Positions 1 to 5,563 of a stretch of 12,835 nucleotides of DNA are shown piece by piece. The notes under the pieces were generated by a model. It was not told where the DNA came from. It saw only the letters and a program-made list of their open reading frames with translations, and did no database searches. The first letter of the stretch is position 1, and the number at the start of each line of letters is the position of its first letter. A program made the position numbers and the translations under genes. This DNA comes from Bacteroidales bacterium (GTDB lineage: Bacteria > Bacteroidota > Bacteroidia > Bacteroidales > Dysgonomonadaceae), in assembly GCA_012728155.1 (NCBI GenBank), contig JAAYFR010000240.1:1-12835 (forward strand), given 5' to 3'.

Positions 1-46
1 ACCTCTACTCTTAATCTTCTTACTTAGGCACTTAACCGATCAGGTG

Positions 47-1261
47 CTAAAAGATGTGTCCTTTTGCCAATCCCCCTTCTCCTGTCTCTTTATAAAGCGA
101 AGGCAGGTCGTGTCCGGTTTCTTTCATCACATTCACTACACGGTCGAATGAAACACGATGGATGCCGTCGGTGAATGAAGAGTAGAGATTGGCGTCGAGT
201 GCCCTTGCGGCGGCATAGGCATTCCGTTCGATGCAGGGAATCTGTACCAGCCCACATACCGGATCACAAGTCATACCCAGATGGTGTTCCAGTCCCATTT
301 CGGCAGCATATTCTATCTGGGCCGGGCTTCCTCCGAAAAGTTGGCTGGCTGCAGCGGCAGCCATTGCACAGGCAACTCCTACCTCTCCCTGACATCCCAC
401 TTCGGCACCGGAGATAGAGGCATTCTCTTTTACTATGTTACCAACCAGACCGGCAGTAGCCAGTGCCCGGAGCATCCTGTTCTTGCTGAAACCGCGGCTC
501 TCTTCAAGATGATACAACACAGCCGGAATTACGCCACAGGAACCGCAGGTAGGTGCCGTGACGATCTTGCCGCCCGAAGCGTTCTCCTCCGATACGGCTA
601 AGGCATAGGCAAATACCTTCCCCCGTGATTGCAATGAGGCTTTGTAGCCTTTCGCCTTGATGAAATAGCTTGCCGCCTTGCGGTGCAGGCTCAACGGGCC
701 GGGGAGTACCCCCTCATTGTCGAGCCCCCTTTCCACGGCAGCTTTCATCACCTCCCATACCTCCGCGAGAAAGTCCCAAATCTCTTTGCCTTCATGTTCT
801 TCCACATATTCCCAGTAGCTTTTGCCGCTTTTTTCACACCACTCCATTATCGCTGTCATGGTGGTCATCGGGTAGATATCTTTTCCTTCATCTGCCTTGA
901 TACCGATGGTCTTTTCTCCGTCGGAAATCTTTCCGCCACCCACACTATACACCGTTTGGAAATTTATTATCTTACCCTCTTCGTTATACGCCTCCAGTTT
1001 CAGTGCATTGGGATGGTAGGGAAGGTATCTCTTGGGCAACCATTCAATGGTAGTGGGTGCTACCGGTTCCATTACGCTCAGTATAGCTTCATCGGTCAAG
1101 TGTCCTTTTCCGGTAGCAGCAAGGCTCCCATAAAGTGTAACGACAAATTTTTTTGCTTCCGGATGCGCTTCGGCAAACAGGGCTGCTGCTTTTTTTGGTC
1201 CCATGGTGTGGCTGCTCGAAGGGCCATTCCCTACACGGTATAATTCTCTGATCGATTGCAT
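47..1261 (-). CDS. sdaA: L-serine ammonia-lyase (serine dehydratase), iron-sulfur dependent, single chain
   Basis: It converts L-serine to pyruvate and ammonia in the cytoplasm, using a [4Fe-4S] cluster rather than pyridoxal phosphate. The 404-residue protein carries the N-terminal beta domain (about 1-150, with SSSHTMGP at 15-22) and the C-terminal alpha catalytic domain (about 165-404, with TAPTCGSCG at 235-243 and GCQGEVG at 289-295) in one chain, as is usual for the fused type. Cys290, Cys332 and Cys343 have the 42- and 11-residue spacing of the three cluster-binding cysteines known from the Legionella enzyme. The near-terminal cysteine that acts as a tail in that enzyme is absent: this protein ends KGHIF. 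The ATG start places the conserved RELYRVGNGPSSSHT segment at the very N-terminus, as expected. It stands alone and diverges from the thioesterase gene. Identification is secure; the exact family subtype is less so. Confidence 0.95.
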   Translation of the reverse strand: MQSIRELYRVGNGPSSSHTMGPKKAAALFAEAHPEAKKFVVTLYGSLAATGKGHLTDEAILSVMEPVAPTTIEWLPKRYLPYHPNALKLEAYNEEGKIINFQTVYSVGGGKISDGEKTIGIKADEGKDIYPMTTMTAIMEWCEKSGKSYWEYVEEHEGKEIWDFLAEVWEVMKAAVERGLDNEGVLPGPLSLHRKAASYFIKAKGYKASLQSRGKVFAYALAVSEENASGGKIVTAPTCGSCGVIPAVLYHLEESRGFSKNRMLRALATAGLVGNIVKENASISGAEVGCQGEVGVACAMAAAAASQLFGGSPAQIEYAAEMGLEHHLGMTCDPVCGLVQIPCIERNAYAAARALDANLYSSFTDGIHRVSFDRVVNVMKETGHDLPSLYKETGEGGLAKGHIF

Positions 1262-1297
1262 AAAATGATGTACTATAAAGTTCCTGTAAAGCCTTTA

Positions 1298-1327
1298 CAA
1301 AGTTAGAATTTCTTTTGATAAAAGAAA
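1298..1327 (-). promoter_or_regulatory. Candidate Bacteroidota-type promoter for sdaA
   Basis: Read on the minus strand, positions 1305-1298 are TAACTTTG, a perfect match to the Bacteroidota -7 consensus TAnnTTTG. A TTTC (1327-1324) lies 18 bases upstream as a one-mismatch -33 box. The -7 box ends 36 bases before the sdaA ATG, giving a plausible short leader. The pattern match is seen directly; promoter function is inferred. Confidence 0.55.
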
Positions 1328-1332
1328 AGTAA

Positions 1333-1382
1333 TTGATCATACAGAGTAATGATTGAGTCAATTCCCAATTTTACTCGATCAA
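1333..1382. promoter_or_regulatory. Palindrome cluster, possible operator in the divergent region
   Basis: Three related symmetric elements lie within 50 bases: TTGATCA at 1333-1339, ATTGAGTCAAT (perfect 5-1-5 palindrome) at 1352-1362, and a 9-bp inverted repeat TGATTGAGT (1350-1358) / ACTCGATCA (1373-1381) with one G-T pair. They sit just upstream of the sdaA promoter candidate and about 75 bases or more upstream of the thioesterase promoter candidate, a position that suits binding by a dimeric regulator. No specific regulator can be named. Confidence 0.35.
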
Positions 1383-1434
1383 CCCCACATCGATGTTGCT
1401 AATCAATAAGGGAAAAGGTTTCAAAATATAAATG

Positions 1435-1464
1435 TTTTCCTTCTCGAAATATTTACTATTTTTG
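1435..1464 (+). promoter_or_regulatory. Candidate promoter for the acyl-ACP thioesterase gene
   Basis: TATTTTTG at 1457-1464 fits the Bacteroidota -7 consensus TAnnTTTG exactly. The -33 element is weak (TTTT at 1435-1438, 18 bases upstream). The ATG of the thioesterase gene follows 41 bases after the -7 box, behind an A-rich stretch typical of Bacteroidota leaders, which lack a strong Shine-Dalgarno. Confidence 0.5.
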
Positions 1465-1505
1465 ACGGTGAAATAGACAAAAAATTAGAAGTTAAAAAAA
1501 AGAGA

Positions 1506-2240
1506 ATGAGTGCGAAGAGAAAATATTATTTTGAGATTGAGGCGCAGGATATCGATTTTCGAAGTCGAGTTTCGTTAAAATCCCTCACCAATATGGTGTT
1601 GATCACAGCAGGTAAGAATGCTTCAGAAAATGGTTTCGGACTACTGGAGTTGCAGACGGAGCGTTATACTTGGGTGCTATCACGTCTGGTTATCGATATG
1701 GAACGGATGCCGACCGAGAAAGATTCACTTTCCATAGAAACATGGATAGAACATATAGGAACTGCCTTCACTACCCGTAATTTTCAATTGAGGGATGCTG
1801 CCGGAACGGTGATAGGATACGCCAAATCCACATGGGCGATCATAGATATGTCTACGCGGCGCAGCGTACGGTTAGATAGTATCCCTTCGATGGGGCAGTT
1901 CGTGGTGGAGGAGAGTGTGCCGGTGGATGAACCGCACAGGATTGCCGCCGTGGAAGGGGAAGTGGCCAATATTTTTACCGCAAAATACAGCGATATAGAT
2001 ATCAATAATCATGTCAACAGCCTTAACTATGTGCAATGGTTGTCGGACTGTTTCTCACTCGATTTTTACCGCGAACACTTTATCCGTCGTTTTGAAATCA
2101 ATTTTCTGAAAGAGATTACATGGGGTGACAATGGGAAGGTACACCGTCAGAGGATAGCCCCGGGTGATTATCTTTTTCAGATAGAGACAAAAGAGAAAGG
2201 TCCCGCCTGCCGTGCACGGATTCTGTTTGGAAAATTTTAA
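1506..2240 (+). CDS. Acyl-ACP thioesterase (FatA/FatB-like, bacterial type)
   Basis: It hydrolyses acyl-acyl carrier protein to free fatty acid and ACP in the cytoplasm, ending chain elongation. The 244-residue protein has the two tandem hotdog domains of the acyl-ACP thioesterase family (PF01643): the first about residues 5-135, with the conserved W-x-L-S-R-L segment near 56-61 and TWIEHIGTAF near 79-88, and the second about 150-244. The signature DINNHVNSLNYVQW at 165-178 aligns with the plant D-x-N-x-H-V-N catalytic motif, so Asp165, Asn167 and His169 are the expected catalytic residues. Length fits the short bacterial form, which lacks the plastid transit peptide. The ATG at 1506 follows an A-rich leader and leaves a normal N-terminus. 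It is transcribed alone, diverging from sdaA and converging on the lipoprotein gene. Chain-length preference cannot be read from the sequence. Confidence 0.92.
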   Translation: MSAKRKYYFEIEAQDIDFRSRVSLKSLTNMVLITAGKNASENGFGLLELQTERYTWVLSRLVIDMERMPTEKDSLSIETWIEHIGTAFTTRNFQLRDAAGTVIGYAKSTWAIIDMSTRRSVRLDSIPSMGQFVVEESVPVDEPHRIAAVEGEVANIFTAKYSDIDINNHVNSLNYVQWLSDCFSLDFYREHFIRRFEINFLKEITWGDNGKVHRQRIAPGDYLFQIETKEKGPACRARILFGKF

Positions 2241-2267
2241 TGGATGAGATTTGGCTTTGCGAGCGTT

Positions 2268-2299
2268 GCACGGATCTCACCCCGTTATGTACTCCGTGC
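2268..2299. terminator. Hairpin between convergent genes, possible terminator
   Basis: GCACGGA at 2268-2274 and TCCGTGC at 2293-2299 form a perfect 7-bp inverted repeat with an 18-base loop, inside the 85-base gap between two convergent stop codons. A T-rich but interrupted tract follows on the plus strand (about 2320-2335). Placement suggests termination in one or both directions, but the long loop and broken T tract make it a weak intrinsic terminator. Confidence 0.4.
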
Positions 2300-2325
2300 C
2301 GTTATTTGCACTTCACTTCGTCTGT

Positions 2326-2919
2326 TTATTTCTTTCCCCCGAAATTAAATACCACAGGAATTGCCGCAGGCGATTTAATGACGCTGTTGCCTACAGTTAG
2401 TTTGGGCCATAGTTTCACGCTAACCGACGTTTCGTTGGGAGTGATTCCCAGAAAAGCACTCATCTCATTGGCGACCCGTTGTTGGGAATAACGGTTTATT
2501 AAATTCTTCAAGTCCACGCTAATGGGGACAGGAACCACTTTGGTTTCTCCCGGTTCAATACGGATGGGAATATCCATCTTTCCTTCCACAAATTCCATCT
2601 CATTGATTTGGATGGCATAATCGAGTGCATCAAGGAAAGCGGCGGCATTGTTGGGATTGGTCACATCCATATTGAGGGTCATACTGAACGGAATGTTTTG
2701 CATGGAGGCACCTCCGGCCAGTGCAGTGGCTATTGAAGCCAATTTTGATACTGAGATGGTGGAAGCGTTCCCTAAATTTATTCCAGCTAATTGAATGTTT
2801 TCCAATGAATGATAACGGTATTCGCTTTGCGATAGTTGGTAGGCTCCTCCAATTTTACTAATTATGTCGCAGCCGCTAAATAGAAGGGTGATACCAAGGA
2901 GCAGGATTGTTTTCTTCAT
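2326..2919 (-). CDS. LEA type 2 family lipoprotein
   Basis: A small predicted lipoprotein of 197 residues. A short signal peptide (lysines at 2-3, hydrophobic core 4-14) ends in the lipobox FSGC at 14-17, so Cys17 should be acylated and the mature protein membrane-anchored in the periplasm or at the outer membrane. The mature part resembles the LEA14-like (late embryogenesis abundant type 2, WHy-like) beta-sandwich: VTNPN at 86-90 and LDYAIQIN at 99-106 match the family pattern of N-P-N followed by a tyrosine strand, and PVPISVDL near 130-137 is another typical strand. The molecular role in bacteria is unknown. It lies 19 bases downstream of the DUF2027-Smr gene on the same strand, so the two are probably co-transcribed. 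The ATG start is the only one giving an intact signal peptide. The family call is from motif recognition only. Confidence 0.8.
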   Translation of the reverse strand: MKKTILLLGITLLFSGCDIISKIGGAYQLSQSEYRYHSLENIQLAGINLGNASTISVSKLASIATALAGGASMQNIPFSMTLNMDVTNPNNAAAFLDALDYAIQINEMEFVEGKMDIPIRIEPGETKVVPVPISVDLKNLINRYSQQRVANEMSAFLGITPNETSVSVKLWPKLTVGNSVIKSPAAIPVVFNFGGKK

Positions 2920-2938
2920 AAGATTGATTGTTTAAATA

Positions 2939-4024
2939 TTATTTAATCGTCACCATGGTCGCTCCATAGCCGTATTCACGGAAAGAGGCGTCCTGGTAAA
3001 AACATTTTGGATAATTCTTTTTCAACTCTTTGATCATGGCATTTCTTAGTACGCCATCTCCTTTACCATGGATAAATACAATTTTATGATTTTTACGATG
3101 AATATGCTTATTCATTATTTCGTTGAACTTATTCAACTGGTATTCCAGCATTTCAGCGTTGTCCATCCCGGCAGTGGTATCGAGCAGCTCGTTAATGTGA
3201 AGGTCTATTACGGTTGATGCCTCCTTTTTGGGTCTCTCGATCCGCGCTCTCTGTGGACGGTTATCCACTCTTTTTTTCTCTTTCATCGCCTGTTCCAACT
3301 CTCCTGCAGAAATGTGAAGCTTGTCTTCTGGCATATCATTTCGCATGATGAAACAGGTAAGAGCATCCTCTTCGAAATAATCGTTTTCATGAAAGCTGTG
3401 TAGTTTATAAAACTTTACCGTGTCGATCCGCAATTCCACTGAACAGGGAGGCTTGGGAGTGAACGGTTTCTTCCGTTTGAAAGCGATGAATTGTACGGTT
3501 ATCTTCTCTATCTCATTCAGGTCTTCTTTTTCGATCTCTTCTAAAAATATTTTGGTATTGGGCTCTACAAGGCCGCTATGACGGGTTGTAGAAGAATCTC
3601 CTTCACGACTCATATAATTGAAAGAGAGATAGTAATTACTGTCGTTTACGAAATAACATTCGTAAGATGTGGACGACAGGTTCTTTATGTCTATGGGAAG
3701 CCATGCCAGGCAGACAGTAATCCTCTCACCATCCGGAGTCTCTTCCGGGAGTTCTTCTTTTTCGGACTCACCCGGATCTTCCGAAACATTGGTTTTAGAG
3801 GTAACATTTCTTTTATCCTGAAAAACTTCTTCCTCTTCGGTCGACAGTTTGAGCTTTTCGTTATTTGCCGGTTGTATCACGATACATTCCGATATCAGTA
3901 CAGGCACGTCGAATCCATGTTCATCTTCCACAATTGCAATCTGCCGATTCTGAAACCCTTTTACCACCCCTCCCCCTACTGTGTTGAGGAAACGGACTGT
4001 ATCGCCTATTGTCAATTTAGTCAT
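2939..4024 (-). CDS. DUF2027 domain protein with C-terminal Smr domain
   Basis: A 361-residue cytoplasmic protein with no signal peptide or membrane segment. Residues 1-50 form a small conserved N-terminal module (IGDTVRFLNTVGGGVV at 6-21) of the kind seen in Bacteroidota DUF2027 proteins. A charged, low-complexity linker follows at about 57-100 (Glu/Lys/Ser rich), then the DUF2027 beta-rich core (about 102-235), a second basic linker (248-268) and a C-terminal Smr domain (about 270-361). The Smr marks are VIDLHI at 272-277, HGKGDGVLR at 319-327 and YGYGATMV at 351-358. In MutS2 and other Smr proteins this domain binds or nicks nucleic acid; whether it cuts here is not known. The ATG at 4024 starts directly at the conserved MTKLTIGD-type N-terminus. 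It heads a probable two-gene unit with the LEA lipoprotein and diverges from queA. The name rests on architecture; biological function is unknown. Confidence 0.88.
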   Translation of the reverse strand: MTKLTIGDTVRFLNTVGGGVVKGFQNRQIAIVEDEHGFDVPVLISECIVIQPANNEKLKLSTEEEEVFQDKRNVTSKTNVSEDPGESEKEELPEETPDGERITVCLAWLPIDIKNLSSTSYECYFVNDSNYYLSFNYMSREGDSSTTRHSGLVEPNTKIFLEEIEKEDLNEIEKITVQFIAFKRKKPFTPKPPCSVELRIDTVKFYKLHSFHENDYFEEDALTCFIMRNDMPEDKLHISAGELEQAMKEKKRVDNRPQRARIERPKKEASTVIDLHINELLDTTAGMDNAEMLEYQLNKFNEIMNKHIHRKNHKIVFIHGKGDGVLRNAMIKELKKNYPKCFYQDASFREYGYGATMVTIK

Positions 4025-4031
4025 CTACTTT

Positions 4032-4063
4032 TTTGTTATACGTTGCAAAGTTGATTATTTTTG
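4032..4063 (+). promoter_or_regulatory. Candidate promoter for queA
   Basis: TTTG at 4032-4035 and TATTTTTG at 4056-4063 are perfect matches to both Bacteroidota promoter boxes (-33 TTTG and -7 TAnnTTTG) with a 20-base spacer. This is the best full promoter match in the window. It would give a queA leader of roughly 120 bases. Function is inferred from the pattern. Confidence 0.55.
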
Positions 4064-4076
4064 CGGAAAAAACAAT
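4046..4076 (-). promoter_or_regulatory. Candidate promoter for the DUF2027-Smr gene
   Basis: On the minus strand, positions 4053-4046 read CAACTTTG, one mismatch from TAnnTTTG, with ATTG (4076-4073) 19 bases upstream as a one-mismatch -33 box. The -7 box ends 21 bases before the ATG at 4024. It overlaps the opposite-strand queA promoter candidate, so the assignment is tentative. Confidence 0.35.
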
Positions 4077-4083
4077 GCTTTTG

Positions 4084-4171
4084 ATGGAAAAAGTGGGAAG
4101 TTGGGAAGATGCTTATGTGGAGAAGTGAAAAGGAGGGAAGGTTTGAGAGGAGAAGTTAAGAAATGTTTTTA
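4084..4171 (+). other. Purine-rich, imperfectly repetitive leader upstream of queA
   Basis: The plus strand here is almost all A and G with scattered T and very little C. Degenerate repeat units recur: GTGGGAAGTTGGGAAG near 4092-4107, and GGAGAAGT twice (near 4119 and 4151), followed by GAAAAGG and TAAGAAA. No stable hairpin, convincing coding frame or known riboswitch motif is visible. It may be a simple-sequence intergenic spacer that is transcribed as the queA leader. Confidence 0.4.
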
Positions 4172-4190
4172 ATGAGACAATAAGGACCAT

Positions 4191-5429
4191 ATGCAAAAAG
4201 AAAATATAGGCAAACTGAAAATAGCACAATATAATTATCATCTGCCTGACGATAGAATCGCAAAATACCCCCTTGAAAAGAGAGATGCATCTAAATTATT
4301 GGTCTATAACGGTACAGACATTACCACTTCCCGATTCGGTAAATTGACGGAATTGATTCCCGAAGGGAGCTTGCTTTTATTCAATAATACCCGGGTAATT
4401 CATGCTCGGTTGCTATTTCAGAAGGAGACTGGTGCTCAAGTTGAAATATTTTGCCTTTCGCCCCATTTCCCCGCCGACTATGTGGAGAATTTCCAGCAAC
4501 GTGGACATTGTTTCTGGAATTGTATGATAGGGAATGCAAAACGCTGGAAGGGGGGGGAGTTGCAGATGCAGATACCTGCCAATGAGGGTTTTGTGATTCT
4601 GAAGGCTGAAAAGGTAGCTATGTCAGGGAATGAGACGGTGGTGCAATTTTCTTGGAACAATGAGGAGTTCTCTTTTTCGGAGCTGTTGGAAATTGCCGGA
4701 AAGCTGCCTATCCCTCCCTACCTAAATCGCCCTTCGGAAGTGAAAGACGACGAGACCTATCAAACAGTCTATTCCCGCTCCGAAGGTTCTGTGGCAGCAC
4801 CCACGGCAGGATTACACTTTACAGAAGAGGTGATGGGAGCACTTCATGAAAAGGGAATCAAGATGGTGGAAGTGACCCTCCATGTGGGAGCAGGCACTTT
4901 TAAACCGGTGAAGAGTGATACTATTTCAGGCCACGAGATGCATACCGAGTTTATCTCGGTGTCGAAAGAGACGATTGAAGAGTTGTTGCACCATTCTGGT
5001 AAAGTTATAGTGGTGGGAACCACATCAATGCGTACGGTGGAAAGCCTGTATTATATTGGAAGAAAACTATCCGGAGGCACCGATATCTCTCTCGCTGAGT
5101 TGTATGTGAAGCAGTGGGAACCATACGACGATACTGCAGAGATCGCGCCACGACAGGCACTACGCAATATTTTACACTATCTCGAAGAGACCGGGCAGCA
5201 GCAGCTTATCTCTTCTACGCAACTAATGATTGCTCCCGGTTACAGATTTCACTATCCCGATGCAATTATTACCAATTTTCACCAGCCTCAGAGTACATTG
5301 TTGCTTCTTATCTCCGCTTTCGTAGGTGATGATTGGCGGAAGATATACGATTATGCCTTGGAAAACAATTATCGGTTTCTGAGTTATGGCGATAGTTCTT
5401 TGTTATATAAAGAGCAAAGTGGGGACTAA
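4191..5429 (+). CDS. queA: S-adenosylmethionine:tRNA ribosyltransferase-isomerase family protein (QueA), long form
   Basis: QueA transfers and isomerises the ribosyl group of S-adenosylmethionine onto 7-aminomethyl-7-deazaguanine in tRNA anticodons, making epoxyqueuosine. Family hallmarks are clear: LLLFNNTRVIHARL at 61-74, AAPTAGLHFTEE at 202-213, VTLHVGAGTFKPV at 228-240, VVGTTSMRTVES at 274-285, APGYRF at 348-353, TNFHQPQSTLL at 361-371 and YRFLSYGDSSLL at 394-405. At 412 residues it is longer than typical QueA (about 340-360). Two regions differ: residues 105-122, where WNCMIGNAKRWKGG replaces the usual RPGKKLKPG-like segment, and about 286-345, where roughly 60 residues replace a much shorter link. 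Bacteroidota commonly carry a long QueA-like protein as well as standard QueA; this looks like the long one, so catalytic equivalence is uncertain. The ATG at 4191 is preceded by TAAGGA. A run of eight G (4550-4557) lies inside the coding sequence with the frame intact. Confidence 0.85.
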   Translation: MQKENIGKLKIAQYNYHLPDDRIAKYPLEKRDASKLLVYNGTDITTSRFGKLTELIPEGSLLLFNNTRVIHARLLFQKETGAQVEIFCLSPHFPADYVENFQQRGHCFWNCMIGNAKRWKGGELQMQIPANEGFVILKAEKVAMSGNETVVQFSWNNEEFSFSELLEIAGKLPIPPYLNRPSEVKDDETYQTVYSRSEGSVAAPTAGLHFTEEVMGALHEKGIKMVEVTLHVGAGTFKPVKSDTISGHEMHTEFISVSKETIEELLHHSGKVIVVGTTSMRTVESLYYIGRKLSGGTDISLAELYVKQWEPYDDTAEIAPRQALRNILHYLEETGQQQLISSTQLMIAPGYRFHYPDAIITNFHQPQSTLLLLISAFVGDDWRKIYDYALENNYRFLSYGDSSLLYKEQSGD

Positions 5430-5431
5430 AA

Positions 5432-5453
5432 AGGGTAAATACCCTCTTTTTTT
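5432..5453 (+). terminator. Intrinsic terminator after queA
   Basis: AGGGT (5432-5436) and ACCCT (5441-5445) form a 5-bp stem with a 4-base loop, followed after one C by seven T residues (5447-5453); flanking A runs upstream can pair with the T tract. It starts three bases after the queA stop codon, in the correct orientation. The rest of the gap to tamB (5454-5563) is AT-rich and shows no promoter box I can support. Confidence 0.75.
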
Positions 5454-5563
5454 ACTAAAATCTTTGTTGAATTCGGATTTATGCCCTCTTTTTTTTGTAT
5501 TATTGCATTGTAAAATAATCAAACGTTTTCGTTAGACAGTAAGAATTGAAAATAACTGATGGT

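Noticed and set aside
28..47. Hairpin GCACTT / AGGTGC just past the sdaA stop codon
   Set aside because: On the sdaA-coding strand only four pairs plus an interrupted one form, and no T tract follows, so it is not a credible sdaA terminator.
683..1243. Long plus-strand open frame (186 codons) within sdaA
   Set aside because: It is entirely antisense to the serine ammonia-lyase gene, whose motifs are unambiguous; the product shows no family resemblance.
2240..2491. Plus-strand open frame of 83 codons overlapping the thioesterase stop codon (TAATG)
   Set aside because: Most of it lies antisense to the well-supported LEA lipoprotein gene, it has no recognisable domain, and its composition looks like a shadow frame. 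The TAATG overlap is probably chance.
3981..4172. Plus-strand 63-codon frame running through the purine-rich leader
   Set aside because: Its first part is antisense to the conserved N-terminus of the DUF2027 gene and its last part simply translates the A/G-rich repeat; no start signal or family resemblance.
4064..4190. Possible preQ1 riboswitch in the queA leader
   Set aside because: No short C/U-rich stem-loop followed by the A-rich pseudoknot tail that defines preQ1-I was found, and the leader is purine-rich and unlikely to fold stably.
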